Positions 1-13,127 of a DNA stretch of 64,000 nt are shown piece by piece. A program made the translations under genes and the position numbers. Source of the DNA: Circinella umbellata (Eukaryota > Mucoromycota > Mucoromycetes > Mucorales > Lichtheimiaceae); NCBI GenBank assembly GCA_025093555.1, contig JAIWNF010000059.1:186001-250000 (forward strand). Direction: 5' to 3'. The stretch's first letter is position 1. The number at the start of each line of letters is the position of its first letter. Under the pieces are notes generated by a model. It worked only from the letters and a program-made list of their open reading frames with translations. It made no database searches and was not told the DNA's origin.

Positions 1-2894
1 ACGTTATGCTCGACCAGATCCAATCTTTTGACAATATGGCTCCATACATGGCGGATGCATGTAGATATATGGGTGATTTTGCATATGATGTGTTGGGTTA
101 TTTGATGACAGAAAAATGGACTGGATATCAAGGAGCAGGTCGCATGAAAAAAATCAAAATGAAGGGTGATGGCATAAATGCAACATGGTTGCGTGGTAAG
201 TAGGGTTATCAATGTGTATGTCTGTGAATCGAATAAGATCAAATTTACTTACTTATTTTTATAATTATCTATAATGGGATAGCTCTTTCGGTTTTCAGTG
301 GTATGCTTTACAAGAAGCAAGGTATTGACCCAACTCCTTTATTAAGATACATGATTTTCCGTTTGCACAATGACGACGCGGTGGAAGATCTCATTCTTTT
401 CAATGAATTTGTTACCAAGTTATGCGGTATCGAAATCATCGGTAGTGCAATGACAGATGATCAAATTATGGCAGCAGCATGCAGCGACACAGTCAGAACA
501 GAAGCATTCCAACCAGTATCTGCAGACAATCGACGTGCCAGCAAACGCGTGATCAACCGTCTCAAGGAAACTCTTCAAGCCAATGATACAGCACTTCAAA
601 TTATTGTCTTGCTTTACCGATTGAAAGAATCGCTTTCTCGTCAAACTAGTCTTTCCACACATAGTCTTGGAACCCAAGTTGATACTGTACACCAAACAAT
701 CACTCAATTTATGGAACTTTTAATCACCATTTTTGATGCCAACGAATATGATGTCTTGATCCCCGATGCATTGACGCTTTCCAAAAACTACAACCTTCCA
801 TCTTCTCTGGTGATGCAGTTGGTACGACCCAAGACCAGACAATCTCTTCGAAATTATCAAGAACCTACTGGGGAGGATGCTAATAATCCAGATGAACCAC
901 ATCCAGTTTTCAAGCCATTAATTGATCAAATTCCACAAATTGTTTCTGACGATAGTATTCTTAATACCATTACGGCCGAATTCTATGTAATCTTTTGGCA
1001 ATTGAGTTTATACGATATTTATGTCCCAGAAGCATCTTACCAAGCTGCTATCAAGAAACATCAAGATGTTATTGCTGCATGCCGTGATACCCGCTCAACT
1101 TTCTTTTTAAGCAATCGACCCTCCGTTGTTAATAAAACGGAACGGCAAGCACAGGCCAGTTTGGAAGCCTTACAAGAAGATTTACCACGACATAAGGCTC
1201 ACGTTGAAAAAGTGATGAAATTACTTCAAGCATCCCAAGCTCGTTGGTTTCCAACAACAGTGGATCGTTTGCCATTGATTTCAAGTATCATTCAACATTG
1301 TGTTTTACCTCGTAGCATTGCTTCCGAAACCGATGCTGTTTTTTGTGCCGAATTCGTTTTGTTGATGCATCGTTTGGGTGCTCGTAACTTCTCTAGTTTG
1401 ACAATGCTTGACAAGGTGTTATCCGAAAATTTGCCAACCGCACTTATTGCATTCACTTCATACGAAACCACTATTCATGCTCGATTCACTTATCGCATCT
1501 TTGCTAAAATGTCTGAATGGCACCAGCAAGAACAAGAATATCTCGCGGGAGCACATGGTGAAGGATTAATTGGTTTCCAGAAAAAATGGAATGTACAATC
1601 AGCAAGTCAAGAGTTTACAAAGGAGGATTTGTTGAGCTTCCAAGAATTTAAACGGGTAACGCATAAATGGCATTTGAAGACTAGTCTTGCCATTGAACAA
1701 GCCTTATCATCTGGTGAACCTAATATGATCCGAAATGCATTCCTTATTCTCAAACAATTTATTCCCCATTTCCCAATCATTCGTGAACATGGTCAAGTGC
1801 TTACCAAAGCAACAAATGAATTGGCTAGTCGAGAAAGAATGGATCATATTAAAGTACTTGCTCGGAGGTAAATGAGTTTGCTTTTTCTTCCACTATTTCA
1901 CGAACTTTTTTCTTAGTACTCGGGATCATTTATACTTATGTTAAACCAACTTTTTTAATTGTTTTTATAGTTATCTTGGACTGCTTGAAAAAGTTAAAGG
2001 TCGATGGAAAACAAAGAACAAATTCCTTGGTATTGAAGAACCCGAACCCGAACCGCCAGCACGTACAGAACGAGCAACCAATAGCGGTACAAACACTCCA
2101 GCTAAATCATCAAGCCCTCGTCGTGACGACAAACACGAATCTTCCAGTGAAAGAAAACGGACACGTGAAGATGCACCATCATCACAACGTAGTAGTGGGG
2201 ATAGTGATAAGAACAACAATGGTGGTTCCAAACGTCCGCGCCATGACAATGAAGATCGATCAAAACGTGAGTCCAGCAGCAGTCGACACCGTTCTACTCA
2301 AGAAGTATCATCAACATCACTCAGCAGGGAGGGTAGTCAAAGAGAATCGGGAGGACGTGAATCAGGAAGAGAATCTGCTGAACGGTCATCGGCGCGAGAA
2401 TCTACACGCGAGACACCAAGAGAAGCTGGACGATCGTCTGCTCGAGATTCCCCTCGCGAAACAACTCGTGTACGTGATCATGTACGAGATGCTGTTCGTG
2501 AAGCTGCTCGAGATACTTCAAGATTACCACCTAAAGAATCAACTCGTGAAAGCCGTGGATCAAATAGTAATGCTCCATCTCGTAAACGCGAACGCACAGA
2601 AGAAGATCGAGAACGTGAGCGTGAACGTACTGATAAACGTCATCGGTTAGTTTTATTATTTCTTATCTTTTGGTTTCATTCATTCCCCAGTTGATCATGA
2701 TATTGATTATTACTGTTATTGTTATCACAACTTTTGTTAGGGAGGAGAGAAGTAGTCGAGAGGAACGAAGAGATCGAGGCGAAAGAAATGACCGAGACAG
2801 AGAACGCGATCGTGGTCGTGATCGTGATCGTGAACATGATAGAGATCGTGATCGACAAAGAGGACGTCATAGCCATAGTCACCGACGACGATAA
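1..2894 (+). CDS. THO2: THO complex subunit 2 (3' part of gene, 5' end outside window)
   Basis: Scaffold subunit of the nuclear THO/TREX complex, which couples transcription to mRNA export. The gene enters the window already open. Proposed exons: <1-195, 283-1867, 1971-2645, 2741-2894. The first acceptor is the TAG at 281-282, not the closer CAG at 297-298. Only the former keeps phase, and it yields WLRALSVFSGMLYKKQGID, which aligns with WLQSLASFCGAVFRKYPID of animal THOC2. Exon 2 carries the conserved core: an LCGIEI motif, FYVIFWQLSLYDIYVP, RSIASETDAVFCAEFV and the FKRVTHKWHLK/RNAFLILKQFIPHFP block. The C-terminal exons encode a disordered tail rich in Arg, Ser, Glu and Asp, with RERERE/DRDRDR runs, as in other THO2 tails. 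Exon 3 is open in the frame starting at 1972; the long ATG reading frame at 1976-2650 is a shadow. A poly-T tract follows the stop. Very confident in the family. Confidence 0.93.
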
Positions 2895-3955
2895 TTCTTT
2901 CTTTTTTTTTTTTAATTAAATCCCCAACAATAATTTGTAAATATAAGTTTCGTCACTCAATCCCCGATTCAACCAAACACGCCTCTCAAAACACTTGCAC
3001 ACATTTATTAATAACCAAAAACCAACTATAAATTCAAAAATAAAAGTTTGAAAAACCAAATATATTTTTCATCATCGTCATTTTGATGGATCCAAAAAAA
3101 AACTCTTGCCTCCTCGAATATTCAATATGCTACGTAAGTTACTTTTTTTATTTTGTTGCTTTATTTACCAGTGTTTTGTATTGGTGGTTTGTTTACCACT
3201 ATTCTAGATGATATCAGTATTGATAATTGTGTCTTTACTTCTTTATCTAAAAAGAATATCAAAAAGTGAGCTCTTTACATCGGCTTTTCTGGCTCTTGAG
3301 TAAGTTTAGTGGTCTTTGGGATAGACCTTATGCAATAAATTTTCACAACTCTTCTACGTACATGGCCCGCAATGGTCAATATTGGGACAGTTATTTGGAG
3401 TTACCATATGATCATAACTCCAATTTGTCTCTTTGGATGACAGCATCAAAATCAACGACGCGGATAAGGACGAATTACAACCATAGTCGATCGACTAGAG
3501 AGAGAGGATACCATGAAAAAAATAGATACGTTTTACGTATTTACATGGCTGAAGGGCCAATAATAATCTGATATTATAGTCTGGATCAATATACCAAATA
3601 AAATTATGATTCCTGAAAATCACAGGTTCTTTATTTCTCCATACTCTGGTCTATATAAAATACAAGACTTCCAGCAACAACTGATAATTCTCTCCTTTAT
3701 AATTAGACACCGTGTTTTGCACAGGTGGGATTTGACTTGAAAGTACTGCAAAAAAATAGAAGTTTTAACTTTGTGAGATAAAAGATAAAACTCGGTTTTA
3801 CACTTAGGGACATAAATTTTATTTAAGTCGTGCTCTCATTGGTTTAAAGTGTCTGTTTTATCAACAGCCGCACCTGTGTTATCCACTCCAAAAAAAAAGT
3901 GTTGTCAGTTTTGATTTTTATTTTTTTGTTCATTTTCGCATATATAAAATATACT
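2895..3955. other. Intergenic, THO2 to DUS4
   Basis: About 1 kb of AT-rich DNA. There is a good donor-like GTAAGT at 3135 and acceptor-like sites near 3206, so a short unannotated transcript is possible. I could not assemble a convincing protein. An open frame at 3266-3571 matches nothing I know. The last ~300 bp should contain the DUS4 promoter. Confidence 0.4.
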
Positions 3956-5085
3956 ATGGGGAAGACTTCGGTTCTCGATGTCATAAATTCAAAAGATCGA
4001 GTTAATGTTTGTGCTCCTATGGTACGATATAGTAAACTACCATTCAGAGAGCTCGTTCGCAAGTAAGTGTACCTTTTAATAAAAAGTGTTATATTCCTCG
4101 GTTGGAAAGCTGATCTTCCCGCCGTTTATAAAAATAGGTACAATGTTGATATTGCTTATACCCCTATGATACTTGCCGATGTGTTCAAAAATTCAGAAAT
4201 GGCCCGTGAAACAGATTATTCAACCAATGAAGCAGACGATCCAGTTGTTGTTCAATTTGCAGCAAGTAATGGAGTTGATTTAGCAGCAGCAGCAGAAATG
4301 GTGGCCCCCTTTGCCGGTGGTATTGGTATGAAAAGAAATCAAAACCAAAAAGAAAGAGAGACACGAAGTTTTTTCTTATTATTAATACTGCAGTCTTAAG
4401 ATAATTTTATCTAAATCAACTTAAAAAATCTACATAACTTGAATTATTAGATTTAAACTGTGGTTGTCCACAAAAATGGGCTATTCAAGAACATATTGGA
4501 TCTTATTTAATGTCTGATCCAGAAGCTGTACGAGATATGGTCAAAACGATGAAAGGAAGAGTTAATATTCCATGCAGTATCAAAATCCGTGTTCATCCAG
4601 ATTTGAAAGAAACTTATGAATTTGTAAAAAGAGCAGAATCTGTCGGCGTGGACTTTTTAACAGTACATGGACGAACACGAAGTCAGAAATCGACTGAACC
4701 TGTTAATTTTGATGGTATTAAATTGGTTAAAGAAACAGCCAGTGTACCAGTGATTGCCAACGGAAGTATTTTTTCGAATGAAGATGCAGAAGAAATGTAT
4801 AATAAAACAGGTGTAAATGGCGTCATGTCAGCTCGAGGATTATTACAAAACCCGGCATTTTTTGCAGGATATGAAGTACCACCTTGGGAGTGTATTGAAG
4901 AATATGTTCGTTTAGCTTTAGCTTATGGTACAAATCATTTCATTTTCCACCATCATTTAATGTATATGTTTGAAGACATCATGAGCAACGCAGAACGTAA
5001 AACATTTAATACGCTCTCAAGTATACCCGCCATCCTTGATCATTTAGAAAGCAATTGGGGTTTGGATGTTACAAAACTTGTATAA
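3956..5085 (+). CDS. DUS4: tRNA-dihydrouridine synthase, Dus4/DUS4L type
   Basis: FMN enzyme that reduces uridine to dihydrouridine in the D-loop of cytoplasmic tRNA (positions 20a/20b for Dus4). Exons 3956-4062, 4138-4325 and 4451-5085 join in phase to give 309 residues, close to the human DUS4L length. Conserved Dus features are visible: the N-terminal VCAPMVRYSKLPFR motif, YTPMILAD, the catalytic-Cys motif LNCGCPQ (Cys104), IKIRVHPDLK, the TVHGRT flavin-site motif, PVIANGSI and ARGLLQNPAFFAGYE. The last two and the FHHHLMYM segment match the Dus4 branch better than Dus1-3. The start ATG is the first after a TATAAAATATAC stretch. The gene is convergent with CFD1, the stop codons being about 115 bp apart. 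No lesion seen. Confidence 0.93.
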
Positions 5086-5201
5086 TCTATCTAAAATTTA
5101 AAATAACAATTTAACTTTATGAAAATCTTATACAACATGTATTATATATGTACAAATTGGCATACTATGTGGAGGAAGGAAAGAAGGAAGGGCGATATGG
5201 T

Positions 5202-6261
5202 TTATGATGAAGAAGCGGAAGAAGGAGAAGAGGTTAATTCTACTACACGTTTACTGATTGTCTTGAAGATAGGGAATAAATTGGATTTTTCAAATGATTT
5301 AACATAAGATCCTTCACCATCTGTTTCAACCATTGTCGTAAATTCTGGGTCAATTGGGACCCGTCCTAAAAATTCAATTCCATATTCATTTGCCATAGCT
5401 TCACCACCACCTGATGCAAAGATATTCGTACATTCGGTACAATGAGGGCACACAAATCCACTCATATTTTCCACAACACCTAAGACTGGCAACTTGACTT
5501 TTTTACAGAAAGACAATTCTTTACGTACATCTGAAATAGCAACACCTTGTGGTGTTGTTACCACAACCGCACCATCTGGTGAATATTCCTTCAAGTTTTC
5601 GATTGTTGCAATATGTTCATCTGAAGTTCCAGGTGGTGTATCAATCAGCAAATAATCGAGTTCACCCCAACATACATCCTGTAAAAATTGTTTGATCATG
5701 GCTATAACATTGTTATATTTCATCAAAAAAAGGATTAGTAATCAAAGTCAAATCTGTAATTTCCTTTCTTCATTTATTTATAACGCAATATTAAACTGGA
5801 AAAAATTATAGCTAGTTATTTTATGTAAATACAAACCTGTCTTTTTAGGTCCTCGCCAAACAACGGAATCGTTTTTATTACTAAGCAAAAAGCCAATGGA
5901 CATACATGCTAGACTCTGTTTGTCGTCCGCATATACGGGCACCCAGCCTTTCGAAGATTGATGTACTTGGTGTCCATCAAGACCCAACATTCGAGGAATC
6001 GAGGGTCCTGTCAAATCTACATCCATGATCTATTTTCCAAACGTTTATATAAATACGCTATGCATTTATTCTCAAAAGAGAGTAGATCGATCGCTTGTAT
6101 ACAAAATCTTTCTAAAACATTAAACTTACCCCGACTTTATGTCCCTTTTCGACCAGACTTAATGCAAGCTGTGTAGTTACAGAAGATTTACCAACGCCTC
6201 CTTTTCCAGAGAGTACTAAAACAATGTGCTTCACACCAGAAAGATTTGTTGTTTCGGCCAT
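5202..6261 (-). CDS. CFD1: Cytosolic Fe-S cluster assembly ATPase Cfd1/NUBP2
   Basis: Mrp/NBP35-family P-loop ATPase that, with Nbp35, forms the scaffold on which Fe-S clusters are built in the cytosol. Exons in transcription order: 6261-6130, 6029-5837, 5701-5202, giving 274 residues, the usual NUBP2 size. Visible motifs: deviant Walker A GKGGVGKS (residues 19-26), [30 protein letters not shown] (its codons span the second intron, confirming the splice), [12 protein letters not shown] and the cluster-ligating CPHC pair (Cys193/Cys196) in the C-terminal half. It lacks the N-terminal four-Cys ferredoxin-like extension of Nbp35, which fixes it as Cfd1. The C-terminus ends in a short Ser-rich run. 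Confidence 0.95.
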
Positions 6262-9200
6262 GTCTGATTAATAAGTTATTAAAAAAGAAAAGAAATATAT
6301 AAAAAGAGAGCGGAAGATATGTAAAAGCGACGGAGATTGGGGATCACTCCCATCAATGCTTAAAATCGGATCAGTTTATCCATTCAGTATTGAAGTGCCT
6401 AGCCAATCACTTTTATCACATAGCTTTGCTTTTCGGTTTTAACATAGTAACGTCACATTATTCATGACGATGGGGTAAGCATGGCTTCTGTCAGTACTAT
6501 TGTATATCAATAGAAAGAATATTTCTATCATTCATTCAACAAAAAAACACAGTATTAACACTTATTAAAAAAAGAAATGTACGTAAACGTAAACTATATG
6601 CTTTTTCAGTCTCTTGACTTGCTCTTGAAGGATAGCGCCCACAACTGGTCATTCGAATATTACAGTAGAATTTCCAGTTTATTTTATCATATCTAAAATT
6701 TTGTAATAATTGGCATTAAACTTATCATTTCTGAAAGATGGTGCTTGTAATTATAATAGTGGCGCGATTGGAGAAACTGATACTTGGTAATGATTTATGT
6801 ACTTGAGATATACTCCTGTTTGGATACGTAAATATATTATTTTAATCTATCACTCATTGAATCTATGACACGCTTTTTCAATTAATTATTATACAAATTT
6901 TCAAGAGCTTTGATAATGTTTTGTAACTTTGATCAAATGCTTTCACTTAAGCATAAAATTGTCATTTTCAAAAGTATGCTGAGATATGGTTTATACTTGC
7001 TACATACGTAGTCAGATCGTGTTGGCGATTGTAATTAAAATAATAAATGGCTTCCGAGCAGTAAAAAAACTCACCAAGATGAGTAATCAATGAAGACGAT
7101 AGTATACTGGTTACCTAATCACAAGTTGATTTGTTATTAAGTATCCTCCATTTTTAACCATAGAAAACGTGGAAATTAGAAGAGCCTTTCTCTTTGGAAT
7201 TTTACGACCTACATTGCTTATGTTTTTGTTGAGCACCAGAATAAGTATTACAGGCATATCACCATATTCGCTATTTTTTTTCACGTTCCTAGCACGCGTC
7301 ATCTACAGTGTGTTGTACTGTTGTACCTCTAACAGTATGGGTGGAGAAGTATTCTCTTCAGCGAGGTCAATATGACTGAACAATATTTGGTTCATAAAAA
7401 TATTTTCTCTGTTTATTAAAGTGGAGGAAAGTATAATATAATAACAAAGTCTCAAGTAGACTAAGCTTGGAACAAACGTTCATGACAGGGACGTTTGATG
7501 ATACTTATTTATTCATAAAGTCAGTTTCTATATGATTCCAATATTATGATAAAGTGGAAAGAAGAGGGTATGCGCTGTACGCTATTGCTTCGTTGTAGGA
7601 AAAATCATGTTGTCCACAAGAAAAAATCACATTGGAAGTATACCAACAAGTTAAAAAAACAAAATATTTTGTGAATAAATCTCTTCAACGACAACGACAG
7701 GATGAATTAAAATATATAATTTAAATGGTTGCATATATATCTAGAAGCATATCGTACGTATCGACATTCCAGTAACAAGTTAAACAAGAAATATCACAGA
7801 TTGTGGTAGAAAAGACAATATCAACTAAATAATTATTATTATTCAGAATGAATACGTATAGCCCAAAATGCAATCCAGGCTGAACAAGTTGTGTAGAAAG
7901 AATAAATGTGACCCCAATAAATTTATTAACGTTCGCAAGAACATTTCAAGGTATTTTTTTTTTCAATTAGCCAAATAATAGTAATGTTTTTTTTTGAACT
8001 TAGATCAATGAAAAAAATAGGATTGGGATTATAGAATGGTACTTTTAACTCTGAAAATTACAGTTGATTTACAAAATTTTAAATGGGAAAACTATATACA
8101 AAAGCACTTTAGGCTTTGTAGATGTTATAGACCAGAAGCTATGTTCATGTTGTGTGACAATAAATAAAACAGAAGCTTTTCACCATATACAAAGGTACTA
8201 AACCAAAAATGGAGACATAAAGTAAAGCCTTCTTTATCTTCAAATCTTGAACAAAAGTGAAAGTTTGTGTAATCGAGTGCGACAGCCCAATGACATCATA
8301 TGTTTACTTAAACGTTAACTAAACTAAATAAAATTAATTATAGGTTGATTAAACATATTCAAAAGACTACAGCTCTCTTATTTCGACTAAACAGTTTGTT
8401 TTTCCTTTTAATTATATACGTTATTCAGTACATCAGATCTGTTTTTTTTCTTCATCGATTGGTTGTCTCATATACCTTCAATGTTGGCACATTGATCAGA
8501 TAAAATATTACCGAAAATCGCCATTGAAATCTTCCTGCCTTGGTTACATATTAATACGCTATGCCCTGTCTACCTTTTAAAAAATAGAGCTCGTTTACAG
8601 AAATTGATACGGCGCAAAAAAAAATTACTTATCATTGATATCCAGATAACTCGTGTTATCGACTGCCTGTCCGTTTCAACACTAAGAATACCATTATTCA
8701 CATAGAAAGTGTAATAACTCATTTTGCTTATTTTTTATATCTTGAGAATTTTTTTTGAGAGCGGGGTTCTATGCAAATCTATCTTCTCGCGTCTATTTCC
8801 TAATACGCTACTTACAAAGGAAAAAATAAATCCCTCAAAAGAGAACCACGTGTTTACGTCAGCTTTTCCAAAACTTTTTTTTAGTAGCATACATATTTAC
8901 ATATTCATAAGAGCGACACAAAAAAAAACCACCTCAGGTCATACGACTTCTGCATAACATTACACATAACGCAGGATAAATTGTAACAAACAACACCAAG
9001 AAATGAAATAGAAATAAATAAGGAATTCAATTATCATGAACAAGTTTTTATACGCCTGGGTCCAATAAAGTAGAAAAAAAATACCAGTTTTCTACAAATT
9101 TTATAAGGAAAAAGCTATAATTAGATTATAGATCGACGCAAAGTGGAGTAAAAAGGACTTAACATTATCCAGAATCATCGAAAAGCACCGACAGTTGGGG

Positions 9201-9920
9201 AGTTGGAAGAATTAAAAGATAATGTATAATTCTTCTTCAATGAAAACTAAGGGTCCACATATGATTGAAATCCGTTTTTTCGAATAAAAAAAAATAGGAA
9301 CGAATCTGTTATAATAATATCATTATCTATATTGTTTGTTTGTCTATAAAAATAATTTTTTATAAACAAATTGGTAATTTTGTAATTAATGAGGACTTGA
9401 TAATAACTAACACGTCATTTCGCGTGAAAAATATAATAGAACAAAATATTCCAAGATAATAATATTGATTAAAATAATTTAACTAACCTGTTTTTTTTTC
9501 TCGATATAATAGCTCATATCCACATGGAGATTATATTATTATCTTATCCAGTGTCATTAGAATGCTTATGCAGAATTATAATTATAATTGGAAAAGCGCG
9601 CAAAAAGAAAATGGACGATCCAAAAAAAAGTTTTTTTTGTATGTCTTACTTACTAAAAAAAAATCTCCGACTAATTGCACAAAGCCAGCGCTACTACGTT
9701 TTTCTACATTGTCTACACTTTCAACCTTTATTATCTTTTTCCTTGTGTAAGCAAAAAAAAAAGTAAAACTGTGTACTTTTTCTTTTTCAACAGACAAACA
9801 AGTTTCTTTTCTTTTCCTTTTCTTTCCTTTCCTTTCCTTTTATTCTTCTTGATTTTTGTTTTTTATTTTATTTTTGTTTTTATTTGTATAACTTTCATTT
9901 AATAGACTATATTAACATAT
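6262..9920. other. Long AT-rich intergenic region
   Basis: 3.7 kb with no convincing gene on either strand. Short open frames (for example 7111-7375 and 8724-8957) have no recognisable motifs and lack coding-like composition. The final ~450 bp is dense in pyrimidine tracts, including TTTTCTTTTCC runs around 9800-9850. This is typical of a fungal promoter/5' UTR upstream of the transporter gene. Confidence 0.5.
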
Positions 9921-12465
9921 ATGGTTAATCAACGACCCGAAGGAAGTGGGAAACGTCGAACATCTGCCCTTTCTTCTCGACCTCCGTTTGTTCATTCAAG
10001 GTCTTGTCCGAATATACCAGAACTCGTAGAAAATGATGGTGACCCAATTCATCCGTGTGATTTTGATGATGAAGAACAACAAGATCAAGCTAATCAAGAA
10101 AAACAAAGTGATACCCCCGGTAGTGAAAGCGATACCATTGAAGACGACGATGACTTAAAGAGTGTCAATGACATCAACTGGAAGGACGTACCTTCTTCCC
10201 CGACTCGCCATAATCGCATTCTGTCCCTGAGTAGCAAAGAAAAAGATCAACAGACTAGCTCAACAACAGATGAATTATTGGAAGCAGCTCTTGATCATAA
10301 AGAAGCTCAAGATCGACATGTACGGTTTCAAGACCATGTGATGGAATCTGCCGCATTGGTTGAAAGAATGTTAAATATACGAGACGGTGGTAATTCACAA
10401 GATGATCGACTATCTCGACGACTTCGTTCCAATAGTGTCATGGATGAAGCTGATCTAGAGGGTGGTGAAAAGACAATAAGCAGTCCGGGTGGATTCATGA
10501 TGCCTGAATGTACTCAAAATGACACAATTGATTCTGCTGGCACCGGTTCCGGAGGTATCGGCAACATGGGTCTCGGCGCTGGTGGAAGCGTTCTTTCAAG
10601 TTTGATGAAATTGGAAGCGCAAAGAAGAAGAAAAGAACAAGAACAAGAATCTAAAAGGGAAAAAAGAAAGGAAAAAAAGGAAAAAAAGGTAAATTATTGT
10701 CATAATTGGACCGAGATTACTTTTAAATGTTATATTATATTAATTGATAATTGAATTATAAAAAAAATATTAAGCAAGCCAAGAAAGCGAAAAAACAACA
10801 GAAAAAGAAACCGACATCTTTGTACGACTTTCCTCTGCATTCTAGCACAGACCCCACCAAGTTATCAGCTCCGCAACGACCGAAATTGATCAAGCGACCA
10901 GCCAGTTGGCTGTCAACGATGGCTGCGAGTGGACATTTGGTTCCTAGCTTAGAAAAAAGGAAGTTGATGTCACCTTCTGTTTCAAGGCGTTCATCTATTG
11001 ATAGTATGTTCACCACGGCATCTCAGTTTGAACCAATTACTCTCGAAGATCGTATCCGAATTACCTTTGAAATCGCCAATATTCTACAAAAGCAAGAGTT
11101 TCTGCGTAAACTTGTCAAGTCCCTTATGCTTTATGGATGTCCCGCCCATCGATTGGAATATATCATGCGACATGTATCATCAACGTTGGGTGTAGATGCT
11201 GAATATGTATATATGCCAAATGTCATGTTTATGTCTGTGTTCGATCAAGGTACACATACAACTGAAACTCATTTTATTCGACAAGCCCAAACGTTTGAAA
11301 TGCACAAACTTGGTGAAGTGTATCGTTTGGAAAAATTGGTTGCGCACGGAGAAGTATCTGTCGATGAAGCATTACAATTCATTGACTCAGTTGCAAATGA
11401 ACCATCATTTTACCCTCGTTGGCTTAATCCATTCATCTATGGTGTTGCAAGTTTTACTGCTTCCTTAATTTTCTTTGGTGGATATTGGTATGACGCATGT
11501 ATTTCTGCCGGTTTAGCCAGTAAGCTCTGCTTTATTTATTTTATGTAACTTTCAACAAAACGGGCTTACTCATTTATATAAATGGCTATTTTTATCACTC
11601 TTATTATTGTTATTATTCAATAGTGATTTTGGCTTTTTATGAAGTATTTTCTGGTCGTATTCAAAGTTTTCAACCTATTTGGGAGGTTACTGTTTGTATT
11701 ATTATCGGTTTCGTTGCAAGAGCGGTAACTCAATATGGGTTTTGTTTTACCCCTATTGCATTTGCCTCCTTTGTTGTCATTTTACCTGGTTATGGAATGG
11801 CAATTGCTGTGATTGAACTTGTTTCCAGGCAACTCGTGAGCGGTGTTATACGAATGGTGTATGCAATCATTTACTCATTCTTGCTGGGTTATGGTATCGA
11901 AATGGGTTCTCAAATCTATCAACTGATTGACCCGGATATTATCAACAAGGGAAACACAACCGAATGCACAAGAGCTCGAGATATTACTATTTGCGACATT
12001 CAACGTATCGACCAACGTTACTTTCTTCTGCTCGTACCGCTCTTTGCATTGGTTTATTGCATGTTTGTAAAAGCTAGACCTGTCCGCTGGCCAACTATGA
12101 TCATTGTATCCGTATGTGGCTATGTTGTTAACTATTTGTTACAATGTTATGCACATGCGCCCGCTCAAATTCTGCAAACTGTCCCTGCATTTACGCTGGG
12201 TTTACTGGGTAATTTATACACCAAGTTTACTGGGAAAATGTCATTTGATGCCGTCTTGCTGGGTGTATTTTATTTGGTGCCTGGAGGTCTTAGTATCAAA
12301 GCAGGATATGGGATGTTTTCTGGTGACGATACCATGGGTACTCAAGGCGCGTCATTTGCTCTTGCCATGATTGAATCTTCTATTGGTATTACTATTGGGT
12401 TATTTGTTGCTACATTAGTTGTTTACCCGAAAGGAAGCTCTCATACACCACTTATGAATTTCTAA
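9921..12465 (+). CDS. PRM10: ThrE/Prm10-family multi-pass membrane transporter
   Basis: Putative amino-acid exporter-like membrane protein of the ThrE family (bacterial threonine/serine exporter; fungal Prm10, of unproven function). Exons 9921-10688, 10775-11519 and 11624-12465 give 784 residues. Residues 1 to about 330 are hydrophilic, acidic then Lys-rich and probably cytosolic. The ThrE domain begins around LEDRIRITFEIANILQKQEFLRKL and includes the LMLYGCPAHRLEYIM segment. It is followed by about ten hydrophobic spans in two halves, joined by a short loop (residues DPDIINKGNTTECTRARDIT) between spans. The second half ends with FYLVPGGLSIKAGYGMFSGD. The splice at 11519/11624 recreates an ATG codon, which confirms phase. 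A poly-A run follows the stop. The family is clear; the transported substrate cannot be read from sequence. Confidence 0.88.
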
Positions 12466-13127
12466 AAAAAAAAAAAAATGACGCGCTTTTCAGTGTCCTT
12501 CCCTTTACATACACACTCCCTCTGTCTCTCTACTCATACGTTCCTTTGACTTTCGAAAAGTTTTACTTGTATTCCCCAATGTTCTTTGTAAATATCATGT
12601 AACCGTTTAGTATATCATATCATATTATTATATTAATTTTTTTTATCAGTACTGTCACGAAAACTATATTTATAGCTTCCTAAGTTATTTTCTTTTCCAC
12701 AACGAGAGAACAAATATATCTCCAGTATAATTATTGAGTAATAACCAGGTTACTGAATATCTATGCGAATGCAATATATCGTTTTACTGTTATGAAGAAA
12801 CAAAGGTTAGAGCTTTATTTATGGTAAGCTATAATTGCGCACGAGTATATCTATTACTCGTTCGATGTAAAAAATTCGGTTTTCTTGTATTTTTTTTTTT
12901 GACACTATACCAATGAATTTTCCAAGTGGACTGAGATTGGTAATAAATTTTCTGTTTTCCCATCCTACTGATTAACACTTTTCATACACACACACATTGT
13001 CCCACTTGACCAACTATCCATTCACCAAAATGCATACATATGTCCTTTTTTACGTTCACAAATATCCAATCCCTAATTATATTGTATATTTATATGGTGC
13101 AATATATATATTATTTCTGATACAGTA
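12466..13127. other. Intergenic, convergent 3' ends
   Basis: 660 bp between the transporter and the convergent endonuclease-fold gene. AT-rich with poly-A/T, presumably holding both polyadenylation regions. No gene seen. Confidence 0.5.

Noticed and set aside
299..302. CAG acceptor at 297-298 for THO2 exon 2
   Set aside because: It breaks phase with the upstream exon. The TAG at 281-282 keeps phase and adds conserved residues.
1976..2650. 224-codon ATG frame rich in Asn/Gln/Val
   Set aside because: The THO2 tail continues in the neighbouring frame from 1972, with correct splice phase and the RS/RE-rich composition expected of THO2. This frame is a shadow.
3208..3571. Possible small membrane protein or spliced short gene
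   Set aside because: A 31-codon hydrophobic frame and a 101-codon frame are open, but neither has a recognisable family, a consistent splice model or coding-like composition.
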